This document shows positions 45,113-54,446 of a DNA stretch of 64,000 nt, piece by piece. Position numbers and translations under genes: made by a program. The notes under the pieces were generated by a model. The model did not search any database and was not told the origin of the DNA. It worked only from the letters and a program-made list of their open reading frames with translations. Location of the stretch: positions 1 through 64,000 of the forward strand of contig NZ_JADPRZ010000013.1 in assembly GCF_017347095.1 (NCBI RefSeq). Reading direction: 5' to 3'. Position 1 is the stretch's first letter; each line of letters opens with the position of its first letter. The DNA is from Sporosarcina sp. E16_8 (GTDB lineage Bacteria > Bacillota > Bacilli > Bacillales_A > Planococcaceae).

Positions 45113-46279
45113 ATGACAAACACTAATTTCGAAAAGTTAGAGGGAATCAGACAGGCACTTAATTCAAAGTTTTACGAACGAGAGAACGAGGTCGAGGGAA
45201 TTCTTGTTGCGCTACTCTCTAGGCAACATATGCTCATGATTGGACCAGCAGGAACTGCGAAATCTGCATTGTCGGTTGAGTTGGCCAAAATTGTGCAAGG
45301 AACCGAGTATTTTCAATGGCTGCTGACAAGGTTCAGTACACCAGAAGAAGTATTTGGTCCGTTGTCGTTAAAAGACCTGGAACAGGGTGTATACAAGCGG
45401 AATACTGCAACTAAAATGCCAGAAGCGAATCTTGTTTTCTTGGATGAAATATTCAAGGCAAACTCGGCGATTCTAAACAGTTTGTTGACGCTAATAAATG
45501 AAAGGCTCTTTTATAATAACGGATCGCCAGTACACGTACCCTTGATCTCAGTTATTGGTGCTTCGAATGAATACCCAGATGAAGGGGAAGGGTTAGAGGC
45601 TTTATTTGACCGTTTCTTACTTCGGTTTGAACTAGACTATATTGCCGATGAAATGAATTTCGTCTCGATGATGAAGGGGACTGGTCAAAATCAAGTCATG
45701 CCTTCTATGACGATGGAAGAGTTAGTTCAGCTTCAATTCTTCGCGGACATGGTAGAAATACCAGACGAAGTATATGAAACTCTTTCAAAAATCCGGAATG
45801 AATTGCGTGATGAAGGAATACGACCTTCTGACAGACGCTTTAAACAATCTTTATCGGTGCTTCAAGCAAAGGCTCTGATAAACCAAAGACAGGTTGTAAA
45901 GGTTGATGATATTGTCATTCTTGAAAATGCGCTTTGGGAAACGATTGATCAAAAAGAAAATGTCTCTTTAATTGTTCGCAGTCACGCACAAGATGTCGTT
46001 ACGCAAAAACTAGATGCAATTCAGAAGGAAGCAAATGAAATATATTCTTTCATACAGTCGGATTCTTCTACTGATGCCGGAGTGGAAGCTACCCAAAAAA
46101 TGAAAACACTGGTTGCTGAGTTAAATAAGCTGAAAAAGCATAACCAAAGTCGGGATGAGGATATATATCCTTTAGTTAATAAAGTGAAGATGATGCAACA
46201 AAAGATTCTAGATCGAATATTAGAGCCGATGGATTTTGATGCTTCAAGTACAAGATCTACTATTGAAATACCTTTTTAA
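45113..46279 (+). CDS. MoxR-family AAA ATPase, RavA-like
   Basis: A 388-residue AAA+ ATPase of the MoxR class. Walker A is GPAGTAKS (residues 44-51), Walker B is VFLDE (D111, E112) followed by the MoxR-typical IFKANSAILNSLLTLINER, and a sensor and arginine-finger region follows around DEGIRPSDRRFKQ. The C-terminal 80 residues are helical. MoxR ATPases act as chaperones or remodelers with a VWA partner, here the next gene. ATG 45113 has an AAAGGGG site. Confidence 0.9.
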   Translation: MTNTNFEKLEGIRQALNSKFYERENEVEGILVALLSRQHMLMIGPAGTAKSALSVELAKIVQGTEYFQWLLTRFSTPEEVFGPLSLKDLEQGVYKRNTATKMPEANLVFLDEIFKANSAILNSLLTLINERLFYNNGSPVHVPLISVIGASNEYPDEGEGLEALFDRFLLRFELDYIADEMNFVSMMKGTGQNQVMPSMTMEELVQLQFFADMVEIPDEVYETLSKIRNELRDEGIRPSDRRFKQSLSVLQAKALINQRQVVKVDDIVILENALWETIDQKENVSLIVRSHAQDVVTQKLDAIQKEANEIYSFIQSDSSTDAGVEATQKMKTLVAELNKLKKHNQSRDEDIYPLVNKVKMMQQKILDRILEPMDFDASSTRSTIEIPF

Positions 46280-46355
46280 AAGTAAGGGGAGGAGTTGAAT
46301 GTCGAGGAATGATTCCTTGGCATTTCTGTTTTTTAAATGAGAGGAAGTGTTTTGA

Positions 46356-47798
46356 GTGAAATTAACAAAAGTAAAAGACGAAAATCAATCTGTGTTGAAT
46401 ACAGATGCATTCGATAAAAGACGTTTCAATGAAATTTATGCTATGTCACAAGGTCTTCAAAGGTTAAGTGTTGATGGAGAGTTACCTACGTTTGAACCGT
46501 TACTTGCCGATATTTGGGCTTCATTATTTAAAATGAAACCTGAGTTGTCTGTAGATGATATTCCAGAAGATTTGAAAGTTAATCAGTCACTAATGCAACA
46601 AATTATGAGTGATGATTCGTTTGAATACTACAGAAAATATACTAGACTGGATGATTTATCGTCGGCCATTGGAACTGTGAAATTCGGGGAGAAAACGCAT
46701 GAATGGTTAAAAGAACAAAAGGAACAAGATGGAGACCTACAAAAGAAAATGCAAGAAATACAGGCAATGCAAAGACAACTTCAAATGCAGGAGCAACAAA
46801 ATGGAACTGGAAATGGTAATGAGAAACTTCAAGAAGACTTAAAAGAAGCGATGTCGGACTTAGATAGCCAACTTCAACTGTCGTTACAAAATAACAGCTA
46901 TAGCTTTTCACAAGCAATGGCACAAGCTATGCAAGAAACCAAACAAACGAAAGATAGTTTGAAATCATTACTTGATGGCACAAGTGCTGGTAGTGGCGAT
47001 GCAGAGCTGAAAAAAGTTCCTTTGTGGGACCAAATTTCATTAGCAGAGAAAATTGCATCTAATACACAAATGAAAGAAATTGCAGATTGGGCTGGTCGAT
47101 TTAAACAGATTGCCCGTAACAAGCAGAAATCCAAGTATAGCGAATCAATGGAAAGAAGCGGGGTTACGTTAGGTAGCGATATTGAACGGTTATTGCCAAT
47201 TGAACTAGGATTGTACATACATCCAATAACGAAGAAAGACTTCCTACGTCGCTTTATGGAAGGTCAAACGATGCAATATGAACAGAAAGGGCATGAGGTA
47301 TTAGGGAAAGGTCCAATTGTACTTTGTCTGGATCAGTCAGGCAGCATGCACAAGTTAGATACCCAATCAAAAGGGTTTACGTTAGCGCTTATGTCTATTG
47401 CAAGGAAACAGAAGAGGGATTTTTGTTTAATCCTATTTTCTACTCGTACACAAATCTTTAAATATGAAAGAGGGAAAATAAAAAGTGCAGATATGATCAA
47501 TTTAGCTCAAACTTTTTTAGGTGGAGGCACTGATTTTACGCTTCCGTTGGACAGAGCGATGAATGTAATTAGGGAAAGTCGTTTTAATCAAGCTGATTTA
47601 GTTTTCATTACCGATGGAGAGGACAAGGTGAAAGGTTCATTTCTTGAGACATTCAATAAGAAGAAGAAAGAAAAAGACTTCAATGTGCTTTCCTTAGTAA
47701 TAGGATGTAATGCAAATACAGTAGCGCAATTTTCAGACAAAGTAGTGCAAGTAAAAGACTTTGATGATGCAGGAAGTTTTACAGCGTTTGAAATCTGA
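46356..47798 (+). CDS. VWA-domain partner of the MoxR ATPase, ViaA-like
   Basis: A 480-residue protein. The N-terminal 300 residues are mostly helical with a Gln-rich coiled coil (about residues 110-160). The C-terminal VWA domain has a complete MIDAS: D326-x-S328-x-S330 (DQSGSM), the Thr in GGGTDFTLPL and the Asp in FITDGED. This pairing equals RavA-ViaA. GTG 46356 has GAGGAAG upstream. It follows the ATPase by 76 bp and is ended by a terminator at 47931-47962. Confidence 0.88.
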   Translation: MKLTKVKDENQSVLNTDAFDKRRFNEIYAMSQGLQRLSVDGELPTFEPLLADIWASLFKMKPELSVDDIPEDLKVNQSLMQQIMSDDSFEYYRKYTRLDDLSSAIGTVKFGEKTHEWLKEQKEQDGDLQKKMQEIQAMQRQLQMQEQQNGTGNGNEKLQEDLKEAMSDLDSQLQLSLQNNSYSFSQAMAQAMQETKQTKDSLKSLLDGTSAGSGDAELKKVPLWDQISLAEKIASNTQMKEIADWAGRFKQIARNKQKSKYSESMERSGVTLGSDIERLLPIELGLYIHPITKKDFLRRFMEGQTMQYEQKGHEVLGKGPIVLCLDQSGSMHKLDTQSKGFTLALMSIARKQKRDFCLILFSTRTQIFKYERGKIKSADMINLAQTFLGGGTDFTLPLDRAMNVIRESRFNQADLVFITDGEDKVKGSFLETFNKKKKEKDFNVLSLVIGCNANTVAQFSDKVVQVKDFDDAGSFTAFEI

Positions 47799-48152
47799 AA
47801 TAAAAACGAGAAGCACTCATTTATAGCAACGAGTTCAGGTTCGGTATCCGGAGATAAAAGGACAATTTAAATAGAAATAACAAATCAATTATATATTCTT
47901 TAACAACGGATCAACAGTAAAATAGCATAAAAAAAAGCTCAGACTTAAATCTGAGCTTTTTTAAGGTTACAGAGTTTTTTTGTTACACAATCGCGCCCTT
48001 TTGGCATTAGGTGATACACGGATTTTTGGTAATTCTGAAATTATTTATTCGAGGTGTTGTGCAAAAATACCCAATCTGTCTTAGTTAGGTTTACTTTTTC
48101 AAAAACAAGTCCATTCTAACTAATAGTAAAGAAGTTGCAAGGAGGTTCGTTA
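47799..48152. other. spacer with a terminator
   Basis: Holds the strong terminator at 47931-47962 and then about 190 bp with no gene, which should contain the promoter for the next pair. Confidence 0.5.
47931..47962 (+). terminator. terminator of the MoxR-VWA cassette
   Basis: AAAAAAGCTCAGA pairs perfectly with TCTGAGCTTTTTT over a 6-nt loop. Confidence 0.88.
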
Positions 48153-49070
48153 ATGGGCGGTCAAGAATCGATTATTTCAACGGATAATATTACATTAATC
48201 TTGACAGCAATGGCTATGGGAACGTTAGCTAGGATCTTAGTTTTAAAAGAGGACTATAGACAATATCCATCGTATCCAAATGGCTATATGATTCATATTT
48301 TTATTGGTTTCATTGCTTCCACGCTGGGTGCGGTGTTTGTGCCGGCGCTTATGGCAAGTAATTGGACAGCGGTAACATTCTTATCTTTAGCTATTCAACA
48401 GTTCCGGGATGTTAGAAAAACCGAACAGGAAAGCTTGCGGAAATTAGAAAATACTGAATTTACACCTAGAGGAGACGCGTATATCGATGGTATAGCTAAA
48501 ACATTTGAATCTCGTAATTATATTGCATTAGTTGTCTCGATTTCTACGGCTGCTGCTATGCAGATTTACAAGGCTCCAATGTTGATATTAGATGTTGGGC
48601 TTGGAGCAATCACGGGTTTTATCATTTTATTCCTTTTGAAGCGATTTTCTAAAGGTAAAAAAGTTGGGGATATCGCAATAATCAAAGAAGCCCAAATTGA
48701 AGTAACAGAATCAAAATTGCTTGTCGATGGAATTTTTGTTAGCAATTTAGTTGGAACGGATAATGCGCAAAAGATGCTTCTGAAAGAAGCTTTTGCAGTG
48801 ACTATTGAACCAAATGAAGATCATTATCGGATTACCTTAGACAATTTCGGGCAAAGAAAAGCCATTTTATTTGAAGCTACACGTACAATCGGTGTCAAAC
48901 GATATCACTACGCCCGTAAAGATTTTGAAAGCGGTAAGACGATAATTGTTATCGTCCCGCTTATCCGTGACATGAATAAGCTAATACAAGCAGTAAAAAA
49001 AACACCTTTGCTTGAATCAGTTAAGAAAAGTCATGCACTTATGGATGCGAATGTAACGTCAGGAGAGTGA
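48153..49070 (+). CDS. YIEGIA-family membrane protein
   Basis: A 305-residue membrane protein. The hydrophobic N-terminal half has about four to five segments with the motif DAYIDGIAKTFE near residue 110 (the family is named after Y-I-E-G-I-A, here with D for E). The C-terminal 120 residues are soluble. No function is known to me. ATG 48153 lies behind AAGGAGG. The next gene starts 4 bp after its stop and is its usual partner. Confidence 0.75.
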   Translation: MGGQESIISTDNITLILTAMAMGTLARILVLKEDYRQYPSYPNGYMIHIFIGFIASTLGAVFVPALMASNWTAVTFLSLAIQQFRDVRKTEQESLRKLENTEFTPRGDAYIDGIAKTFESRNYIALVVSISTAAAMQIYKAPMLILDVGLGAITGFIILFLLKRFSKGKKVGDIAIIKEAQIEVTESKLLVDGIFVSNLVGTDNAQKMLLKEAFAVTIEPNEDHYRITLDNFGQRKAILFEATRTIGVKRYHYARKDFESGKTIIVIVPLIRDMNKLIQAVKKTPLLESVKKSHALMDANVTSGE

Positions 49071-49074
49071 AAAG

Positions 49075-49281
49075 ATGGGAAGAGAGAGTACCCAGAAGGA
49101 AACGTACAACATTATTGCTGCTGTAACATTGGCCCATCACAAAGTTTCTGGAGGTAATTCATTTGTTGTAGAAGCTCAAAATGAGGATGAGCAAAAACAA
49201 ATTATGCTCGATATCGCTAAGGCTGTAAACGGAGATGTAACCAAAACAAGCAATGGAATACTTATAATTCTTAAAGGTTAA
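49075..49281 (+). CDS. small partner of YIEGIA (capping complex subunit)
   Basis: A 68-residue soluble protein (TYNIIAAVTLAHHKVSGG at the start, a helix in the middle, GILIILKG at the end) of the type annotated as capping complex subunit for YIEGIA. It follows YIEGIA with a 4-bp gap and a GGAG site inside the previous gene. Function unknown. Confidence 0.7.
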   Translation: MGRESTQKETYNIIAAVTLAHHKVSGGNSFVVEAQNEDEQKQIMLDIAKAVNGDVTKTSNGILIILKG

Positions 49282-49460
49282 AATGAGGTACTAAGAGGTG
49301 TAAGTCCATCGCTTTTCGCAAAAAATCCCTTAGAAAAGTGTCTGATTTAGTGTTACCAACCTAGTGCCTGTAATACGTTGTTTTTTATACAGGGGTTCAA
49401 TCTACTTTTACTGAAAATGTAAAATAAAAGAGCTGCTTAGAAACATGTTCTTGATAATTT

Positions 49461-49501
49461 GACTAATGCGGCTAGTGTTCCTAGCCGCATTAGTCTTTTT
49501 T
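49461..49501. terminator. strong bidirectional terminator
   Basis: GACTAATGCGGCTAG (49461-49475) pairs perfectly with CTAGCCGCATTAGTC (49481-49495) and is followed by six or more T. Confidence 0.88.
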
Positions 49502-49516
49502 AATATCCTGATTACC

Positions 49517-49665
49517 TTATTCTGGCTGGTTATTTGTTTCTGAATTGGGCGTAAAACTAGGTTCAAATCTTTCATAGTTTACTTGTGTGACCATGCCGGC
49601 TGAAGCATGATGCAAATCATGACAATGGAACATCCAGTTACCATGATTTTCCACTTTAGATGATA
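49517..49665 (-). pseudogene. C-terminal scrap of a multicopper oxidase
   Basis: On the minus strand about 46 codons read KVENHGNWMFHCHDLHHAS and onward, with the HCH copper cluster and the axial-Met region AGMVTQV, then a stop. This is the end of a multicopper oxidase different from the complete one at 39.5 kb. Nothing upstream of it belongs to the gene. Confidence 0.75.
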
Positions 49666-49904
49666 GTCTCCTCTTGTTTTAATTTTAGGAAACCCTTTCC
49701 ATCATGATTATTCTAATTGTTTCATGTATCCTTAAAAAAAATCCTTACACTTAATTAGTCTTGGACCTACAATTCATTCGATATACCTCACCCACTTAAC
49801 GGCAGTATCATTAATTCCTGTAAAAACCAGTACTGTAAAAAAACACAACCGATAAATCCATTTAATTGAGGAAAGATAAGATAAGAATGGAGGTGAGAGT
49901 GAAT
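49666..49904. other. gene-free spacer
   Basis: No gene or clear signal apart from the ribosome binding site of the next small gene. Confidence 0.4.
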
Positions 49905-50099
49905 ATGAAAGAATGTTGTTCACCAAGTGAAAACAATCAAAAAAAAGATCTGCCTAAAGTCGAAGAAAGTTGTTGTTCACCAAGTCAAAGCAGTCAAAAA
50001 ATAGACTTGCCCAAAGTCGAAGAAAGCTGTTGTTCATCCCGGGAAAAAGATTACAAAAAGACAACCATGGAAGAGGAAGAAAATGGTTGTAGTTGTTAA
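49905..50099 (+). CDS. Cys-rich tandem-repeat peptide
   Basis: A 64-residue protein made of two near-identical units of about 19-20 residues (CCSPSxxxQKxDLPKVEES) plus a partial third (CCSSREKD) and a C-terminal GCSC. The repeated CC pairs suggest soft-metal binding (copper, zinc, arsenite). There is no signal peptide. ATG 49905 has GGAGGTGAG upstream. The underlying DNA repeat (about 57 bp) invites copy-number change. Confidence 0.6.
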   Translation: MKECCSPSENNQKKDLPKVEESCCSPSQSSQKIDLPKVEESCCSSREKDYKKTTMEEEENGCSC

Positions 50100-50407
50100 C
50101 ATTATTTCTGTACTGAAAGACATTCCAGGTCGATTTCTTGGTTTTACATCCCTGTAAGAAATCAAAGAATGTCTTCTTACAGGGAGGGGCATATATTTGG
50201 ATTGGTATTAGAAGTGCTAGAGGTAAGAAAAAACGTAAAAACGGGTACAGCAAGCATTTATTCTTAAGCTGTGTTTAAACAATGGTTACTTTTGGAACAA
50301 AGGATATCGAGCGATGGCTGTTGGAAATGGGCTTTATCAGAAGATTGACACATAAGTCATCCCTGTAATACGCATAATATCCAAGGAGGGACTTAGGAGG
50401 TGATAAA
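50100..50407. other. gene-free spacer
   Basis: Short stretches without a gene that I can identify. A hairpin-like GTAAGAA...TTCTTAC piece lies near 50155-50180. Confidence 0.4.
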
Positions 50408-50624
50408 ATAACAACGAAACAGCAAATTCAACAATGTATTACAGATTGCACGAATACAGTAAATATGCTTCGTACAGCCATCAACGGTGTTCCGAAAGCT
50501 GGTATTAGAGATATACTGGCTCAGGGAGCTGTACATATGGAGATGTGCATTCGCTAATGTGAGCATGCGACGGAGCATGTACAGTTGCAAAATAAAATAT
50601 TAAAAAGAATTATGGTGAGTTTTC
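50408..50624 (+). pseudogene. small helical Cys protein, start and frame lost
   Basis: Behind AGGAGGTGATAAA the expected ATG is ATA (50408-50410). The frame reads ITTKQQIQQCITDCTNTV, then GIRDILAQGAVHMEMCIR, an in-frame TAA (50555-50557), and CEHATEHVQLQNK. Pairs of C-x3-C and a helical pattern suggest a small coat-like or ferritin-like protein. Confidence 0.5.
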
Positions 50625-50800
50625 ATGACGGGAACTCCGGTAAACGATGTCCAGCAATGCATCCAGCAGTGCGAACAAACAGCTCAGAAAATCCGTTCTA
50701 TAGGTCAATCAGGAAACCGATCAGATGGCTAAAATGTTGCTGACAGAAGCAGCACACATCTGGATTTATGCCTTGTGGAATGCTGATTTTCTTTGAAGGA
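50625..50800 (+). pseudogene. related small helical Cys protein, frameshifted
   Basis: ATG 50625 opens with GTPVNDVQQCIQQCEQTAQKIRS, shifts frame near 50703, and resumes with ETDQMAKMLLTEAAH. It is similar in plan (QQCIQQC) to the preceding remnant, so the two were tandem relatives. Confidence 0.5.
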
Positions 50801-50831
50801 ATTACAAAAATCGGCAATGGTTTATTTCTAA

Positions 50832-50868
50832 AGGGACTGAAATTTGAGGTTCAGTCCCTATTTTATTG
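50832..50868 (+). terminator. terminator
   Basis: AGGGACTGAA (50832-50841) pairs with TTCAGTCCCT (50850-50859), followed by ATTTTATT. Confidence 0.75.
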
Positions 50869-51202
50869 AGTATTTTTAGATAAATAGAGTTCAACAGTTC
50901 ACAAAAATTAATCGGTAATATTGAATATTTATGTATTATAATCTTTCTCCATGTCTATGTATAATTTTTGATCGCTGCCGAGGTAGGCATATATCACATC
51001 AGATTTGTAAGAGGTATCCTGCTTTGCCAATTCGTCCATCTACCTCTCTTTTGTTAGATACATTTGTTCCAAACTTCGCATTATACATAATTCTATGTAC
51101 TAATGACTAACCTCGTACTGTTTTATAGTCAAGGCTTTTTGATTCTTTCAAGTTGAACGTTTATAATAGAAGGAACAGATCTTATCGAAAGAGGTGGGGA
51201 AC
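50869..51202. other. gene-free spacer
   Basis: No gene, RNA or repeat that I can support. Confidence 0.4.
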
Positions 51203-51400
51203 ATGGCGATTATAATTCCTTTTAAAAATAGACAACAATTAGAAACAGAAAATGCGGTTAAAGTTATGCGTGATTGGGAAGCCCATTTAGAATGGGAAGA
51301 TTCGAATTGGCAGAAGGTAGTAGATAGGCAAGTAAAAGAAGGGAATTTGTCAAAGGAAGAAATTGGGTGGCTGAATGACTGGGTGGGCGAAGAGAAATAA
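51203..51400 (+). CDS. small protein, unknown
   Basis: A 65-residue soluble protein with a Trp-rich, acidic second half (RDWEAHLEWEDSNW, EIGWLNDWVGEEK). ATG 51203 follows AAAGAGGTGGGG, a strong ribosome binding site, which makes expression plausible. Family not recognised. Confidence 0.45.
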   Translation: MAIIIPFKNRQQLETENAVKVMRDWEAHLEWEDSNWQKVVDRQVKEGNLSKEEIGWLNDWVGEEK

Positions 51401-51401
51401 T

Positions 51402-51671
51402 TAGCATAGAAGTTGATCAAGGGAAGCTTAAAGGGCTATATCTTCAGAAAGTAAAAAAGCATTTACAGGAACTTGAGTCAGGAGTATTTTTCATGAATTC
51501 AAAGCATCTAGCTACATATTTAAACATGTTTTGGAGACTTCAAAATAAAGAATACAATGCTGCAAAACATATTATTTATATTGCTGATTGCCGAACATTT
51601 CGGGAAATCCGTTGTATAAAAAAACGCTTACTCTACCGAAAGAGTAAGCGGACAAAAGTATACACTTAAAA
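51402..51671 (+). pseudogene. gene fragment, unknown
   Basis: An open stretch overlapping the end of the previous gene in another frame reads IEVDQGKLKGLYLQKVKKHL and YLNMFWRLQNKEYNAAKH and ends in TAA. It has no start codon with a ribosome binding site at its beginning. A CGCTTACTC/GAGTAAGCG hairpin lies in it (51627-51652). Confidence 0.3.
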
Positions 51672-52285
51672 AATATTACATGAATTTTACACAAAGATTG
51701 TCGGAAGTGCTGATTTAATAGTATCCATGGACGTAAATTGAAACCGGCCTCGGAGTTGTTTAGGCCGACACCGTGGTCACGGATCTAGGTCTTCCCAGAC
51801 GTTTGTACAATGTTGCATAGGGATGGAAAGTTCCCTTTTAAAGTACTCACCGGAGGAAGAACAATCTAATGTTGTGTATTTCACCCTACTCTGACAAGTA
51901 CACCGTCCCGTTTTTCACACTAATAAGTAATCATGTTTTTGAACATGATCCATACCACAACGGAATCGGATTTAACCAATTTCCTTTTCCGGATAATTGG
52001 ATTCTTTACGACTATCCCTTGGTAGTTTTTTAATAAGTTATAACTTTGCTCTCGAAGTAAGCCATGTTCATACGTTCGCCATTTTCTTCTAGTATCGACT
52101 AACAAGCAGGACTTTTTTGAAGTTTGCAGACCATTTTTTCTTTCTAATAAGGTTGCGTTGTGCCCAATTTAACAAACCATCGTTAATAATTGATGACCTG
52201 AAAGGTTAGACCAATTTTGCATAATTGTGATATTATAGGATAAGTCATGTTTTTATTGAGTGTAATGAAAGGATGAAAAACAAAT
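51672..52285. other. debris at the accessory/core boundary
   Basis: A minus-strand open frame (51920-52105; VDTRRKWRTYEHGLL, KNYQGIVVKNP) looks like a piece of a transposase or similar protein but I cannot name it. The last 90 bp before mtaB hold its likely promoter (TGATATTAT near 52226-52240). No tRNA gene is seen at the boundary. Confidence 0.35.
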
Positions 52286-53644
52286 ATGGGTAACAACGAG
52301 CTTCCGAAAACCGTATCTCTGTATACGCTAGGTTGCAAAGTGAATCATTACGAAACCGAGGCAATCTGGCAACTTTTTAAAGATGCCGGTTACGACCGCG
52401 GGAATTTCGAAAAAAATTCTGATGTTTATGTCATTAATACGTGTACAGTGACGAATACCGGTGATAAGAAAAGCCGGCAAGTCATCCGTCGCGCTGTTCG
52501 GAAAAATCCGGACGCAGTTATTTGTGTAACAGGATGTTATGCACAAACGTCTCCTGCGGAAATTATGGCGATTCCAGGGGTAGATATCGTTGTCGGAACA
52601 CAAGATCGGACGAAACTCCTTGGGCTCATTGATGAATTCCGTTCGGAGCGTCAGCCAATCAATGCTGTCCGCAATATCATGAAAAACAGAATCTATGAAG
52701 AGCTCGACGTTCCCACATTTACTGATCGTACACGTGCATCTCTTAAAATCCAAGAAGGATGCAATAACTTCTGTACGTTCTGCATCATTCCATGGGCGCG
52801 TGGACTAATGCGTTCACGTGATCCACAAGAAGTAATTCGTCAAGCGCAACAACTTGTTGATGCGGGTTACCTTGAAATTGTATTAACCGGTATACATACG
52901 GGTGGTTACGGTGAAGATTTGAAAGATTACAATCTTGCACGACTGCTTCGTGACCTTGAAACACAAGTCAAAGGACTGAAACGCCTTCGCATTAGTTCGA
53001 TTGAAGCGAGCCAACTGACGGATGAAGTGATTGATGTCCTGCGTGATTCAACAACTATCGTTCGCCACTTACACATCCCGATCCAATCTGGTTCAGACAC
53101 GGTTCTGAAACGTATGCGGCGGAAGTATACGATGGCGTTTTTCGCAGAGCGTCTGGACAGACTTCGTGAAGCGTTGCCGCACTTGGCAATCACTTCGGAC
53201 GTCATCGTCGGTTTCCCAGGTGAGACGGAAGAAGAGTTCATGGAAACGTATAACTTTATACGTGATCATGGATTCTCAGAACTTCACGTTTTTCCTTATT
53301 CAAAACGAACGGGTACTCCTGCCGCTAGAATGGAAGATCAGGTTCCGGAAGAAGTGAAAAACGAACGTGTTCACCGTTTGATTGAATTGAATGATCAGTT
53401 AGCGAAACAATATGCGTCTACTTTTGAGGATGAAGTGCTTGAAGTCATTCCAGAAGAGAAGTATAAACTTGACCCGGAAAGTGGTCTATATGAAGGCTAT
53501 TCAGACAACTATTTGAAAGTTGTTTTCACTGCCGATGAATCAATGGTGGGCAAAATTGTTCGTGTGAAAATTGGACAAGCAGGTTACCCATATAGCGAAG
53601 GTCAGTTTGTCCGCGTTATAGAGGAAGAAACACAGCATGTTTAA
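52286..53644 (+). CDS. mtaB: tRNA methylthiotransferase MtaB
   Basis: A 452-residue radical-SAM enzyme that converts t6A37 to ms2t6A37 in ANN-decoding tRNAs. The N-terminal UPF0004 domain has the three Cys of the second Fe-S cluster (LGCKVNHYE, NTCTVT, VTGCYAQ). The radical SAM cluster is C-x3-C-x2-C in EGCNNFCTFC. A TRAM-like domain closes the protein. It is the first core gene after the island; in Bacillus it (yqeV) is preceded by rsmE and dnaJ, which are not here. A terminator follows at 53653-53695. Confidence 0.95.
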   Translation: MGNNELPKTVSLYTLGCKVNHYETEAIWQLFKDAGYDRGNFEKNSDVYVINTCTVTNTGDKKSRQVIRRAVRKNPDAVICVTGCYAQTSPAEIMAIPGVDIVVGTQDRTKLLGLIDEFRSERQPINAVRNIMKNRIYEELDVPTFTDRTRASLKIQEGCNNFCTFCIIPWARGLMRSRDPQEVIRQAQQLVDAGYLEIVLTGIHTGGYGEDLKDYNLARLLRDLETQVKGLKRLRISSIEASQLTDEVIDVLRDSTTIVRHLHIPIQSGSDTVLKRMRRKYTMAFFAERLDRLREALPHLAITSDVIVGFPGETEEEFMETYNFIRDHGFSELHVFPYSKRTGTPAARMEDQVPEEVKNERVHRLIELNDQLAKQYASTFEDEVLEVIPEEKYKLDPESGLYEGYSDNYLKVVFTADESMVGKIVRVKIGQAGYPYSEGQFVRVIEEETQHV

Positions 53645-53652
53645 GGTTTCTA

Positions 53653-53695
53653 TAAAAGCTGTTTCTACTTGATTTTGAGTTGAAACAGCTTTTTT
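53653..53695 (+). terminator. terminator after mtaB
   Basis: AAAAGCTGTTTC (53653-53664) pairs with GAAACAGCTTTTTT (53682-53695). Confidence 0.88.
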
Positions 53696-53759
53696 GGTGC
53701 AGAAACGACTTGTTCTTGATATGATGTGAGAAGTACGGACGACTCAAGGAGGAATTCAT

Positions 53760-54431
53760 TTGAATACAAATTTTGCAACTTACATTGATCATACATTATT
53801 GAAAGCTGACGCAAAGAAAAATGAAATCGAAACGTTATGTGAAGAAGCTCGAAAATACACGTTTGCATCAGTTTGTATAAACCCGACCTGGGTGAAAACA
53901 GCAGCGGCAGCGCTAGAAGGATCACCTGTTAAAGTATGCACAGTGATTGGTTTTCCTCTAGGGGCTTCAACTTCTGAAGTAAAGGCGTTTGAAACTGGGA
54001 ATGCAATTGCAAACGGTGCAAATGAAATCGATATGGTTATCAATATTGGCGCTCTTCGCGGTGGTGATGATGAAACTGTGAGAAAAGATATTGAAGCGGT
54101 AGTTAACGCTGCAAAAGGAAAAGCAATTGTCAAAGTCATCATTGAAACGTCTCTTTTAGCCGATAAGGAAAAAAGGAAAGCATGTGAACTTTCGGTCCTT
54201 GCAGGTGCTGATTTCGTGAAAACATCGACAGGTTTTTCAACGGGAGGTGCGACAGAAGAAGATGTGAAGTTAATGAGAGCTGTTGTTGGACCTGAAATGG
54301 GTGTTAAAGCGTCAGGTGGTGTCCGAAACTTAGAGGATATGAAGAAAATGATTGACGCGGGAGCTACAAGAATCGGCGCCAGTTCAGGCGTTCTAATCAT
54401 GCAGGGCCTTGAATCCAAATCTGATTATTAA
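53760..54431 (+). CDS. deoC: deoxyribose-phosphate aldolase
   Basis: A 223-residue class I aldolase that splits 2-deoxyribose-5-phosphate into glyceraldehyde-3-phosphate and acetaldehyde. The Schiff-base lysine lies in [10 protein letters not shown], the second active-site lysine in GVKASGGVR, and DHTLLKADA near the start is typical. TTG 53760 follows AAGGAGG. In Bacillus subtilis deoC is elsewhere, with dra-nupC-pdp, so its place between mtaB and rpsU is a lineage-specific arrangement. Confidence 0.95.
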   Translation: MNTNFATYIDHTLLKADAKKNEIETLCEEARKYTFASVCINPTWVKTAAAALEGSPVKVCTVIGFPLGASTSEVKAFETGNAIANGANEIDMVINIGALRGGDDETVRKDIEAVVNAAKGKAIVKVIIETSLLADKEKRKACELSVLAGADFVKTSTGFSTGGATEEDVKLMRAVVGPEMGVKASGGVRNLEDMKKMIDAGATRIGASSGVLIMQGLESKSDY

Positions 54432-54446
54432 TTTAAAAGTTTTATA

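Noticed and set aside
51672..52285. tRNA or other classic attachment gene at the island's right boundary
   Set aside because: No cloverleaf or tRNA 3' end is visible in the debris before mtaB.
53789..54418. 209-codon minus-strand open frame inside deoC
   Set aside because: Antisense shadow of deoC; low-complexity composition rich in Ser, Ala and Phe.
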